64,000 nucleotides of DNA from G965232465 sp965232465 (GTDB lineage: Bacteria; Pseudomonadota; Alphaproteobacteria; JAQWUY01), in NCBI GenBank assembly GCA_965232465.1, contig OZ246977.1, forward strand, positions 310,001 to 374,000. Direction: 5' to 3'. Below, in pieces: positions 16,644 to 25,388 of this stretch. The position numbers were made by a program, and so were the translations under genes. The notes below the pieces were generated by a model. The model had not been told where the DNA came from. It did no database searches and worked only from the letters and a program-made list of their open reading frames with translations. How positions within the stretch are numbered: position 1 is the stretch's first letter; every line of letters starts with the position of its first letter.

Positions 16644-17894
16644 TTACGACACAACGCCCATGGCATTATAGCTCATGCTGGGGAATATATGGGTTTCTAA
16701 GTCGTATTTTGATATGCCGAATTGGGTATGTAGGATTTCCGCTAGTACGCACCTTACATCGCTGGTGGGCATTATATCCCGTCCTTCGTATAACGCATCG
16801 GGGTGCAATGTGGGCCATGTTCCATATACTTTGTTACCATTTAATGCCCCACCTGCCAACACTGCACAACCACCGGTGCCGTGGTCTGTGCCATCGGTGC
16901 CATTCATGTATACCATTCTGCCAAATTCGGATACACAGGCAATGGTGGTTTTTTGCCACGCACCGCCCAAACTAAATTTTAATTGCAGGATAACCTCGCA
17001 CAAATTTTTCAGGTTTTCCGATAACAATATATGTTGTTCCGCATGGGTGTCCCAACCGCCCATCGACATGGTGGCAATCCTTGGACCATCTGACATTGTC
17101 AAGGTTTCGCCCGCCATCCGTGCCAGCTGTTTCATACGATCGGTACGTTGTTTTTTATCCGCCCCCAACAGTTGTAACAGCTCACTGGAATTTAAGGCTT
17201 GAGTAAAGGCGGTGTGTACATCCCCCCCACCATATACGGGGGTATCATCACCTGTATATAGCTGTTGCAAGCGTTGAATCATGTCTGGGTTTAAAATATG
17301 CAAGTCTAGTCCCGGATTTAACGATACAAACCGCATATTACCCCGCATTACATATGGGGTTGTACGCCCCATAGATACACCATATGTATCCCCTTTGTTT
17401 AACAACGACAAGGTACGATTTAACCAGCCATCATCGGTTCCGCCCAATGCCATATTACCGCCATTTTCAAACATATCCTGTCCATCGAAATGCGATCGCT
17501 TGCGATAAGGGGTGGATGTGGCATGTACAAACGCCAAATCCCCTTGTTTATATAAAGGGTACACATCCTGTAAAGCGGGATGCAATCCAAAATATCCATT
17601 TAAATCAAAGGTACTGTTATTATTATCGTTGGGACGCATATATGCCAATTCTTTACGGGCGGTCATATAATATGTGTCCGCATATGGTACGACCACATTT
17701 AAGGCATCCATTCCCCCCCGTAATATAATCAAGATAAACCTTGAATCGCTGGGCACATCGGCAAAACTGATGTCGCTTAATGCGATGGTCGAGGCGGCAA
17801 TTAAACCTTTGACAAAGCCCCGCCGACTGGCACCAAAATCATTGGGAATTTGGCTCTGACTTTCACAACAAAAAATATGCGGGGTGGTACGCAT
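16644..17894 (-). CDS. DUF1501 family protein, Tat-exported
   Basis: A 416-residue DUF1501 protein (sulfatase/alkaline-phosphatase-like fold, function not established). The N-terminus has a twin-arginine signal: SRRGFVKGLIAAST after about 22 polar residues. Family segments include RGGMDALNVVVPYAD, HFDGQDMFENGG, GGWDTHAEQ and SEFGRMVYMNGTDGTDHGTGG. It follows the DUF1800 gene by 5 bases; DUF1800-DUF1501 pairs are common in proteobacteria and planctomycetes, and the products are probably exported together. No activity has been established for the pair. Confidence 0.9.
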   Translation of the reverse strand: MRTTPHIFCCESQSQIPNDFGASRRGFVKGLIAASTIALSDISFADVPSDSRFILIILRGGMDALNVVVPYADTYYMTARKELAYMRPNDNNNSTFDLNGYFGLHPALQDVYPLYKQGDLAFVHATSTPYRKRSHFDGQDMFENGGNMALGGTDDGWLNRTLSLLNKGDTYGVSMGRTTPYVMRGNMRFVSLNPGLDLHILNPDMIQRLQQLYTGDDTPVYGGGDVHTAFTQALNSSELLQLLGADKKQRTDRMKQLARMAGETLTMSDGPRIATMSMGGWDTHAEQHILLSENLKNLCEVILQLKFSLGGAWQKTTIACVSEFGRMVYMNGTDGTDHGTGGCAVLAGGALNGNKVYGTWPTLHPDALYEGRDIMPTSDVRCVLAEILHTQFGISKYDLETHIFPSMSYNAMGVVS

Positions 17895-17899
17895 GGATG

Positions 17900-19378
17900 T
17901 TATCGCCTTATAAATGCGGGGTTTATTAAGGCAAGCATTATGGCATCCCGTTTACTAGGGGCACCTTCAACCAATATACTGGCATAATCAGGGGGGGCAT
18001 CGCCCATACATGCCCGAATGACTCGGTACAATTTTTCATTGTTATTGTCCCGATATAAATATCCCCCTTGTTTTATGCTAATGCGGGCAATTTTTGCCGC
18101 CCATAACAGACGATATGTAATGCCCTGTGGTGTTATCCAGTTATGTGCCATATCCGCCCACCCATTCGGTCCTGATACATGGTATAATATTTGATTGAGC
18201 GAAGCTAACATACGGATGCTCAACCCATTATTACCAACCGCTTTTCGTTTGCCTGTGGTGGGGGCAGATAACAACTCGATAGGCAGCCCCACCGCCTTAG
18301 CACCCGACACCAAATGATCAAATGGGCGTTTGGTTTTTTGCCCAAAGGATTGCCACGCTTCATCGGTATTTAATAACGCTTCATACACAGATGGTAAATA
18401 CCCTTTTGTATTTAAAAATACCTGTTGTAAGTGTGCAACTACATGCGGTGGGGGATGGTCGCTGATAAAGTGGCGGGCAAGCTTCATACACACAAATTCA
18501 GCGGTTTTCGGGTGTTTTGCCAAGTCTTTTAACAACGCCTCCATATGCTGTATGCCCACATCCGCACCCCCATACGATTTGCCTAAAATGGTTACTATGG
18601 ACGGTTCGGCAAAATCCGCACGGAATTGAAATGTATGGCTAGTGTTATTAACCGTCCATCCTGATAACAGTTGCCCCGTGTTGGTTACATCCGTTTGTGT
18701 ATATCCGCCCCGCACCCCCAAAGTATGCAGTTCCAACAGTTCCCGCCCCAAATTTTCGTTTAGCCCTTTAAACCGATTTAAGGGTAATTTTTTGCGTTTA
18801 CGGTATGTTATATATTTGGAATTGGGTCCCACAGAAATATGGTTATCCAAAAATCGTAACATAGCCGGATGCCCAATCACCGCCCGTAACATATCATAAA
18901 AATACCCGTCCACATGCGGGCGAATGGCGGTTTGTTCATAATCAAAAGCAACAATTTGTACACCCATATTTTTTGCCGATATGGAAAAATGATCCGCCCA
19001 GAAAAATACCAATCGTTCAAAAAATGGTGTCTGTGATTGTACCGCCGATATAAATCGTGCGTGGGCATCAAGGGTAAGTTGCTGTTTCACATAATTACGG
19101 GATTTTTGGGGGACTTGTGCCATCTGTTTAGGGGTGGCGGTTTTGTCTTTTTTTATTGCCGAGGCATGTTTTTTTAAGGCATTAAGGGTGGCAACACGGT
19201 CGGACAACGGCGGACGATTGGCAACCGCAGGGGGATACCGATCGGGGGTGTCAATATGGTTTAATAAATCCTGTTTGTTTTGGGGATTTTTACGCACAAT
19301 ATCAATGCCATATCCGAACCGCATGGATGCAATATCAGACACAGAAAACTTCCAATGTTGTTGTTTTGAATCGTACAT
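17900..19378 (-). CDS. DUF1800 family protein
   Basis: A 492-residue member of DUF1800 (function unknown; always paired with DUF1501). Typical segments are RLVFFWADHFSIS, GRELLELHTLGVRGGYTQTDV, AEFVCMKLARHFISD and NGWADMAHNWITPQ. No signal peptide is visible at the N-terminus (MYDSKQQHWKFSVSD), unlike its partner, so it may be carried out with DUF1501 through the Tat system; that is a guess. It is the first gene of a two-gene operon with a long structured leader. Confidence 0.88.
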   Translation of the reverse strand: MYDSKQQHWKFSVSDIASMRFGYGIDIVRKNPQNKQDLLNHIDTPDRYPPAVANRPPLSDRVATLNALKKHASAIKKDKTATPKQMAQVPQKSRNYVKQQLTLDAHARFISAVQSQTPFFERLVFFWADHFSISAKNMGVQIVAFDYEQTAIRPHVDGYFYDMLRAVIGHPAMLRFLDNHISVGPNSKYITYRKRKKLPLNRFKGLNENLGRELLELHTLGVRGGYTQTDVTNTGQLLSGWTVNNTSHTFQFRADFAEPSIVTILGKSYGGADVGIQHMEALLKDLAKHPKTAEFVCMKLARHFISDHPPPHVVAHLQQVFLNTKGYLPSVYEALLNTDEAWQSFGQKTKRPFDHLVSGAKAVGLPIELLSAPTTGKRKAVGNNGLSIRMLASLNQILYHVSGPNGWADMAHNWITPQGITYRLLWAAKIARISIKQGGYLYRDNNNEKLYRVIRACMGDAPPDYASILVEGAPSKRDAIMLALINPAFIRR

Positions 19379-19396
19379 AACATGTAGTATAACAGC

Positions 19397-19486
19397 AAAG
19401 GGTTAAAAAAACTAGTCTCTAGAACCCTTTAAAAATATTGCCCCATTTATTAGGGTTGCACTTATAGCATAATAAGTCAAAATAGC
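19397..19486 (-). promoter_or_regulatory. Promoter and structured leader of DUF1800-DUF1501
   Basis: The minus strand carries the extended -10 TGC-TATAAG (ending at 19461) with the same spacer as upstream of GH5 (TTATTATGC), and downstream GGGGCA followed by ATATTTTT, again terminator-like. A second inverted repeat, AAAGGGTT at 19397-19404 with AACCCTTT at 19423-19430 and an inner CTAG/CTAG, lies in the same leader. The transcript would start near 19455, leaving a leader of about 75 bases. Confidence 0.5.
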
Positions 19487-19570
19487 AAAGGGGCATGTTT
19501 ATTTATGTTGTATGATATGTGTTTATGCTGTATTGTGCATTACATATTATATAGTGTATAGGAGGGTGGT

Positions 19571-20464
19571 ATAGATAGATTTTTAAAACAATTTCGTGTG
19601 GTTGCGGAACAAAAAAGCTTGGGGGCGGCGAGCCGTATTTTGCATGTTTCCCAATCTTCTTTGACCAAGAATATAAAAAAACTCGAATCTCAGTACAATG
19701 CTCCTTTATTCGAACGGCATAGCCGTGGGGTTAATCTGACGGAATTTGGTAAAGTTTTATATAACCGCTGTATTAATATCGAACGGGAATATCAATATGC
19801 GGTACGGGAAATTGATACCCTGCGGCATCATAAAGATGGCCACTTAGTGGTGGGACTTGGCATATCGTATGCATTGATTATCCCCCCTGTTTTGGAACGC
19901 ATGTATGCCCATTTTCCCCATTTAAAAATCAGCTTAATATCCGGATCAGTACAAGATTTTTTACCTGATTTGGTGGCGGGCAGAATTGATTTTTTATTAG
20001 GCGGTACCCACGGCATAGACGCAGCCGATTATGGGGTGGCATATGAACACATTATGCATATTGACCACGCCTTAATTGTACGAAAACAGCATCCTTTGGT
20101 GGATTTAATGGATAACAATGGCAAGATCCTGTTAGCAGATTTAAAATCATACCCTTGGATACAATTTCAGTATTCCTCTGATCAGACAATTGAAATTCAG
20201 GACTTTATGCACAAAAATAACCAACCCATGCCTAATGTGGTGTTACAGTCCAATTTTTTACGCACGGCACATGCCCTTTTGCAACGTGGGAATTATATAA
20301 TGAATGTTCCCCGTCCCGTTTTATTTGAGGCAGGGGACGATATAATAGAGCTAAAATTGGATGTGCAGTTCTTGGGGCTGGCCAGTGGTGCATTTTTTGT
20401 AAAAGGAAGGCATGAAATCCCCTATATCCAGATTTTTTTAAAATATTTAAAACAAATGCTATAA
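19571..20464 (+). CDS. LysR-type transcriptional regulator (apparent AUA start)
   Basis: LysR-family regulator of about 297 residues: N-terminal HTH (SLGAASRILHVSQSSLTKNI) and a periplasmic-binding-like effector domain. The first conventional start, GTG at 19598, would delete nine residues (DRFLKQFRV) of the first HTH helix and has no ribosome site. ATA at 19571 sits exactly where the family Met lies and follows GGAGG by 5 bases; an in-frame TAG at 19559 excludes a farther start. The start is therefore probably AUA, unless the base call is wrong. It lies upstream of, and in line with, tctCBA-sulfatase and probably regulates it. Confidence 0.88.
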   Translation: MDRFLKQFRVVAEQKSLGAASRILHVSQSSLTKNIKKLESQYNAPLFERHSRGVNLTEFGKVLYNRCINIEREYQYAVREIDTLRHHKDGHLVVGLGISYALIIPPVLERMYAHFPHLKISLISGSVQDFLPDLVAGRIDFLLGGTHGIDAADYGVAYEHIMHIDHALIVRKQHPLVDLMDNNGKILLADLKSYPWIQFQYSSDQTIEIQDFMHKNNQPMPNVVLQSNFLRTAHALLQRGNYIMNVPRPVLFEAGDDIIELKLDVQFLGLASGAFFVKGRHEIPYIQIFLKYLKQML

Positions 20465-20545
20465 CAGTATAGTTTTATATAAACACATTCCAAAAAGATA
20501 TGTATTTTACCAAAAATAGAATAGATACAATATGGCAATCTTTGT

Positions 20546-20559
20546 TATAATCATCATAA
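20546..20559 (+). promoter_or_regulatory. tctC promoter -10 and possible LysR box
   Basis: TATAAT at 20546-20551 overlaps TATAATCATCATA, a T-N11-A element with TAT/ATA arms as bound by LysR regulators. The -35 region is poor, which suits an activator-dependent promoter. It is the only plausible promoter in the 134-base gap between the LysR gene and tctC. Confidence 0.35.
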
Positions 20560-20597
20560 TATCATGATTTTAATATAAAATACGAAGGAGAAATGCT

Positions 20598-21599
20598 ATG
20601 TTGAAAAAATATTTACGGATTGGTGCGGTGGCATTGTCCATGGGTTTTGTGGGTGCCATGCCCATGATTGTAAATGCCGATAATTACCCAAACCGAACGA
20701 TTACACATTATTTCCCATGGCCTGCTGAATCTAAGACCTATGCAATTGCACAATACATTGCAAATGGTATGGCGGAAGAATTGGGTGAAAAAATGACTGT
20801 TGTATCCAAACCGGGGGCGGGTGGTGTTAAAGCCGCAAAACAAGCAATGGGCAAACCCGCTGATGGGTATACCACATTTGATGGGTATATTGCCCCCTTA
20901 ATCATTGCCCAGCTGTTTGGAAATGCCGACTATACGCACAATGATTTTATTCCGTTACAGTCTGGTGTATATAATGCTTTTGCCATTGCCATTCGCCAAG
21001 ATGAAACCCGTTTTACAAACATTAACGAATTGCTTGAATATGTCAAAGCCAATCCTAAGAAAGTCCGCTATACAGCGGGTCCACAAATTGCTTTGCCACA
21101 TATGGTGGGGGCAAAATTATTACAAACATCGAATGCGATTGCCCGTCATATTCCGGCGGATTCTATGAATGCGGGTTTGACCATGTTACGGCAAGGTGTG
21201 GTGGATTTCTCATTGGTAAACCCCGGCGTATACAATGCCAACAAATCCAAGATGCGGGTAATCAGCGTTCTGACCGACCTAAAAAAGGCAAAACAAGTGT
21301 ATGATGGGGCACCGTTAATTGGGGAACAAGGGATTGACCTGGGGTTAAGTGGTTTGGGTTCCGTTGGATGGGATTGGTGGGTTGTGCCAAAAGGCACCCC
21401 GGCACATATTGTAAAAACATTACGCCAAGCCATGTCTAAGTCAAAGGCAAAACCAGATGTACAAAACAAAATTGCCGCCACTGGTTTTGTAATCTTGCCC
21501 TATGAATATGACCAATATGACGCCATTATGTCTTCCGCACAAAAACAGATTAAATCTGCTGTGGCAGCTATTGAATGGGAAAATGCACACTTTAAATAA
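20598..21599 (+). CDS. tctC: TTT-family substrate-binding protein TctC
   Basis: Periplasmic solute receptor (Bug/TctC family) of a tripartite tricarboxylate transporter, 333 residues. An N-terminal signal peptide (LRIGAVALSMGFVGAMPMIVNA) precedes the mature start at DNYPNRTITHYFPW. Family segments include KPGAGGVKAAKQAMGKPADGYT and RYTAGPQIALPHMVG. These receptors bind mostly carboxylates; the ligand here is unknown. A GAAGGAG site precedes the ATG. First of four genes with tctB, tctA and a sulfatase. Confidence 0.92.
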   Translation: MLKKYLRIGAVALSMGFVGAMPMIVNADNYPNRTITHYFPWPAESKTYAIAQYIANGMAEELGEKMTVVSKPGAGGVKAAKQAMGKPADGYTTFDGYIAPLIIAQLFGNADYTHNDFIPLQSGVYNAFAIAIRQDETRFTNINELLEYVKANPKKVRYTAGPQIALPHMVGAKLLQTSNAIARHIPADSMNAGLTMLRQGVVDFSLVNPGVYNANKSKMRVISVLTDLKKAKQVYDGAPLIGEQGIDLGLSGLGSVGWDWWVVPKGTPAHIVKTLRQAMSKSKAKPDVQNKIAATGFVILPYEYDQYDAIMSSAQKQIKSAVAAIEWENAHFK

Positions 21600-21641
21600 T
21601 ATAATTATCTTAATAAAATGATTATATTTTAAGAGAATGGC

Positions 21642-22157
21642 ATGTTCAGTCGTCGTTTTAATCATAGTGCAGTATGGTGCCTATTTATCGTTTTGGGGGC
21701 ATATGCCCTATATGAAATTGCCACCGAATTTATGAAAGCCGGTGTGGCGACGGGTTGGGCGTTGGAAAATGCCGCTATGTTTCCCCGCTTGGTGGTAATT
21801 TTTATGATAGTATTCGCCCTTACAGGACTGGGCTTTATCGTATATGACAAAATAATTATCAAAACCCCTGTGGATACAACCGATGGCGATGTGATTCCAT
21901 TTGATAAATACTGTTGTATGATATTAGTGATATTGTTGCTGTATGTACTTAGCTTAAACACACTGGGATATTATATTTCCAGTACAGTGTTTTTGACGGT
22001 CTGTTTGTGTATTCTGCGGCAAAAACAATCCATTACCCATTTAATACTCAGTAGCCTTGCGTTAAGTATTGCCGTAGTATGGTTTTGTGGTTGGATATTT
22101 GAAGGTGTGTTAGGGTTTGTGCTACCCCTAGGTATATGGATTATAACATTATCATAA
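21642..22157 (+). CDS. tctB: TTT-family small permease subunit TctB
   Basis: Small membrane subunit of the tripartite tricarboxylate transporter, 171 residues with four predicted membrane helices: near residues 9-25, 43-60, 85-110 and 125-160. TctB sequences are poorly conserved; the call rests on topology, size and position between tctC and tctA, 42 bases after tctC and 11 before tctA. Confidence 0.87.
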   Translation: MFSRRFNHSAVWCLFIVLGAYALYEIATEFMKAGVATGWALENAAMFPRLVVIFMIVFALTGLGFIVYDKIIIKTPVDTTDGDVIPFDKYCCMILVILLLYVLSLNTLGYYISSTVFLTVCLCILRQKQSITHLILSSLALSIAVVWFCGWIFEGVLGFVLPLGIWIITLS

Positions 22158-22168
22158 AGGGATAAACA

Positions 22169-23674
22169 ATGATATTTGAGCCATTGATACAAGGGTATGG
22201 ATTATACTTTACGCCCACTGCGTTATTGATGTCATTGGTCGGCTGTTTTATTGGTTTGATTTTGGGGGTTGTGCCGGGCTTAGGTCCCTTATTAGGCATT
22301 ATTTTGTTGATGCCATTTACATTGGTATTGGATCCCATTGCGGGAATGGCATTGTTAATTGCTGTGTTCGTAGGGGGATCTTGTGGGGGTGCCCTGTCGG
22401 CAATTATTTTGCGTATTCCCGGTACACCGTTGGCGGCGGCAACTTTATTAGATGGCCACCCAATGGCAAAAAAAGGACAAGTAAACGAAGCCATTAGCAT
22501 TGCCACCACAGGTTCCGCTTTGGGGGGCTTGATTGGCGGTATATTTTTGATTGTCGGTGCCGTTGGCTTGGCACAAGTGGCGTTAAAATTTGCCGCCCCT
22601 GAATACTTTATGCTCACTTTAACTGGGCTAATTAGCATTGCGGTTGTATCCCATGAATCGACTTTAAAAGGATTAACAATGGGGGCATTTGGGCTGTTGT
22701 TATCGACCGTTGGTATGGATAGGAATAGCCTGTTTTATCGATTCGATTTGGGGATTGATGGCTTGCAATCTGGATTAAACTTAGTGGCATTGGTTGTGGG
22801 GTTGTTTGCCATTTCTGAGATGTTTATTCAAATTGGTCAGAAAAGCTATTCTGTGTCATCCTCAAATATTGGTAAAATACATATTACATTTTATGGTTTT
22901 AAAAGTATCATAAAACGCTATGGCACCCTGATACGATCCAGTGTGATTGGAACATTTTTTGGTATTTTACCGGGTGCAGGGGGGATTATTTCCGCATTTG
23001 CCGCATATGCTATTGCCCGCATGCGATCGAAGACTCCTGAAAATTTTGGCAAGGGGGACGAAGACGGTGTTCTGGCGTGTGAATCCGCTAATAATGCCTG
23101 TTGCGGGGGGGCATTGGTCCCATCGCTTGCTTTTGGTATTCCCGGCGATGCCAGCACTTCTGTATTGCTTGGGGCAATGGTGTTGTTGGGTTTTTATCCG
23201 GGTCCAGATTTGTTTGAAAACCACTTGGATATTGTGGGCGGTGTATTTTGGGCATATTTAATGTCGAATGTGGCATTGTTGGTATTGGGTATACTCAGCG
23301 TTCCGATTTTTGTATCGGTTATTAAGGTCCGTAAATCGTATTTGATTCCGATTGTTTTAATGATCTCTGTTTTAAGTACTTTTGCCTTACAAGCCTCCTT
23401 TTTTGATATTTATGTCATGTTGTTTTTTGGGTTGGTGGGGTATATCCTGCGTAGGTATGGTTTTCCCTTATCACCCATAGTAATTGGGTTTGTATTAGGT
23501 CCCATTTGTGAAAAAAACTTGCGAACCTCCTTGGTTATATCCGGGGATTCGTATAGCATTTTTTGGCAACGCCCCATATCCGCTGTGTTGCTAACGATAA
23601 ACATTGCTGTACTCATTTGGATATTGTTGCCTATATCTATCAAACAAAAACTACAATTTTGGAAAACAGCCTAG
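22169..23674 (+). CDS. tctA: TTT-family large permease subunit TctA
   Basis: Large membrane subunit, 501 residues with about 11-12 membrane helices. TctA signatures are GLILGVVPGLGPLLGIILL in the first half and its internal repeat GTFFGILPGAGGIISAFAAYA, plus CCGGALVPSLAFGIPGDAST. It forms the sodium- or proton-driven carrier with TctB and the TctC receptor. RBS AAAGGG precedes the ATG. Confidence 0.94.
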   Translation: MIFEPLIQGYGLYFTPTALLMSLVGCFIGLILGVVPGLGPLLGIILLMPFTLVLDPIAGMALLIAVFVGGSCGGALSAIILRIPGTPLAAATLLDGHPMAKKGQVNEAISIATTGSALGGLIGGIFLIVGAVGLAQVALKFAAPEYFMLTLTGLISIAVVSHESTLKGLTMGAFGLLLSTVGMDRNSLFYRFDLGIDGLQSGLNLVALVVGLFAISEMFIQIGQKSYSVSSSNIGKIHITFYGFKSIIKRYGTLIRSSVIGTFFGILPGAGGIISAFAAYAIARMRSKTPENFGKGDEDGVLACESANNACCGGALVPSLAFGIPGDASTSVLLGAMVLLGFYPGPDLFENHLDIVGGVFWAYLMSNVALLVLGILSVPIFVSVIKVRKSYLIPIVLMISVLSTFALQASFFDIYVMLFFGLVGYILRRYGFPLSPIVIGFVLGPICEKNLRTSLVISGDSYSIFWQRPISAVLLTINIAVLIWILLPISIKQKLQFWKTA

Positions 23675-23686
23675 AAAGTCCCCCTT

Positions 23687-25249
23687 ATGAAATGTGTATT
23701 TGTATTATTTGATTCGTTAATTATGAAGGCGTTGGAATCTTATGGGGGCAATGAGGTGAAAACGCCAAATTTTAATCGCTTGGCAAAAAAATCTGTTCAG
23801 TTTAATACCCACTATGTGGGGAGCTTGCCTTGTATGCCCGCCCGCCGTGATTTTCATACGGGACGATTGAATTTTATGCACCGGGCATGGGGACCATTGG
23901 AACCATTTGACACCTCATGGGTAAAAATCTTGCGTAACCAAGGGATATTTTGCCACATGGTTACGGATCATAACCATTACTTTCAAGAAGGCGGTATGGG
24001 ATACCATAATACTTTTAATACATGGGAATTTATCCGTGGACAAGAAAAAGACACATGGAAAGCCATGGTGGTTCCCCCCTTAAATCGGTTTAATGAAATG
24101 TACGATTCCCGTCATTATCCATGCGATAAAGACAACCCCCATCCCGAACACTCAGACCATATCACTGAGGTACGCACCCAACATATGATTAATCGACAAT
24201 GGATGAAAAAAGAAGAAGAATACTGCACCCCCCGCTGTTTTGAAACAGCGATTCAGTTTTTGGATACAAACCGCATACATGACGATTGGGTGTTGTGGCT
24301 GGAATGTTTTGATCCGCATGAACCGTTTGATGCCCCCGATCGTTTTCGTCAACAATATGGATGCGATTTAAATGCTAAAATTTTAAATTGGCCCTTGTAT
24401 GGTGGGGTACAAGAAAATCCAGAAGAAATTGCCGAGATTCGGGCAAATTATTCTGCCCTACTGGCCATGTGTGATGCATACTTGGGTAAAATGTTGGAGT
24501 ATTTTGACACACACAATATGTGGGACGATACGGCGTTAATATTGACATCTGACCATGGCTTTTTACTTAGCGAACACGAATGGTGGGGTAAAAACCGTCA
24601 GCCATATTATGAAGAAATTGCCCACATTCCTCTGTTTATGTACCACCCGCAATATAAACACTGTGGGGGTGAACAACGCTATAACTTGACGCAAACTTGT
24701 GATTTAATGCCCACCATACTGGATATGTTTCATGCCCCTATTCCAACGAATCAAGTGCAGGGCAAATCCCTTATTCCCATGTTACAAGCAGATACCCCCT
24801 TGCACGAAACCGTTTTATTCGGTATGTTTGGGGGACCCATAGGGGTTACAGATGGGGAATATGTATATTTTCATTTTCCCGAACAATTCGACGAACGGGA
24901 TTTTTATGAACAATATTTATATGAATACACCCTAATGCCCACCCATTTGGACAGCTATTTTAGTGCAGAAGAATTAAAAACCGCAACCTTGCATAAGGGT
25001 TTTAAGTTTACCAAGGGTATTCCCCTATTAAAAATTAAAACCTACAAAGGTGGTTTGGGGCGTATGGACGCAGAATTTGTCGAAAATAATACCTTGGGAT
25101 CTGTGTTATATAATGTACAACAAGACCCAAAACAACAAAATCCCATCACTGATCGCCAAGATATTGTCGATAGCCTAAAACAACACATCAAACGCATTTT
25201 AAAACAACACGAAGCCCCCGGCGAAATGTACACTGCATATGATTTATAA
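23687..25249 (+). CDS. Type I sulfatase-like hydrolase
   Basis: A 520-residue alkaline-phosphatase-superfamily enzyme. The formylglycine motif is Cys49-M-P-A-R (C-x-P-x-R) with DFHTGR after it; metal ligands are expected in VLFDSL at the N-terminus and TSDHGFLLSEH near residue 287. No signal peptide, so cytoplasmic. Could be a sulfate ester or phosphonate monoester hydrolase; the two families share this motif. It is the last gene of the tct operon, suggesting that the transporter brings in a sulfated (or phosphonylated) organic acid which is hydrolysed inside. Maturation needs a formylglycine-generating enzyme, not in the window. The ribosome site is poor. Confidence 0.86.
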   Translation: MKCVFVLFDSLIMKALESYGGNEVKTPNFNRLAKKSVQFNTHYVGSLPCMPARRDFHTGRLNFMHRAWGPLEPFDTSWVKILRNQGIFCHMVTDHNHYFQEGGMGYHNTFNTWEFIRGQEKDTWKAMVVPPLNRFNEMYDSRHYPCDKDNPHPEHSDHITEVRTQHMINRQWMKKEEEYCTPRCFETAIQFLDTNRIHDDWVLWLECFDPHEPFDAPDRFRQQYGCDLNAKILNWPLYGGVQENPEEIAEIRANYSALLAMCDAYLGKMLEYFDTHNMWDDTALILTSDHGFLLSEHEWWGKNRQPYYEEIAHIPLFMYHPQYKHCGGEQRYNLTQTCDLMPTILDMFHAPIPTNQVQGKSLIPMLQADTPLHETVLFGMFGGPIGVTDGEYVYFHFPEQFDERDFYEQYLYEYTLMPTHLDSYFSAEELKTATLHKGFKFTKGIPLLKIKTYKGGLGRMDAEFVENNTLGSVLYNVQQDPKQQNPITDRQDIVDSLKQHIKRILKQHEAPGEMYTAYDL

Positions 25250-25345
25250 AGATTTTTACAGGGGGCTATATTTTTTTATTTTAAATAAACCCGCACAAAA
25301 ATTTTTGTCTGGTGAAAGTGCTGTATAAACCCTGTTAATAGACAA

Positions 25346-25380
25346 AATAAAAAAGCACCAAAAAAAGATGCTTTTTTATT
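25346..25380. terminator. Bidirectional intrinsic terminator
   Basis: AATAAAAAAGCA (25346-25357) and TGCTTTTTTATT (25369-25380) form a perfect 12-bp inverted repeat around an 11-base loop, with A and T tracts forming the outer stem. It sits between the convergent sulfatase and ClpP-fold genes and can end transcription from both sides. Confidence 0.8.
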
Positions 25381-25388
25381 GTTCATTA

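Noticed and set aside
19598..19600. GTG as the start of the LysR regulator
   Set aside because: No ribosome site and loss of conserved N-terminal HTH residues; kept only as fallback if AUA is not used.
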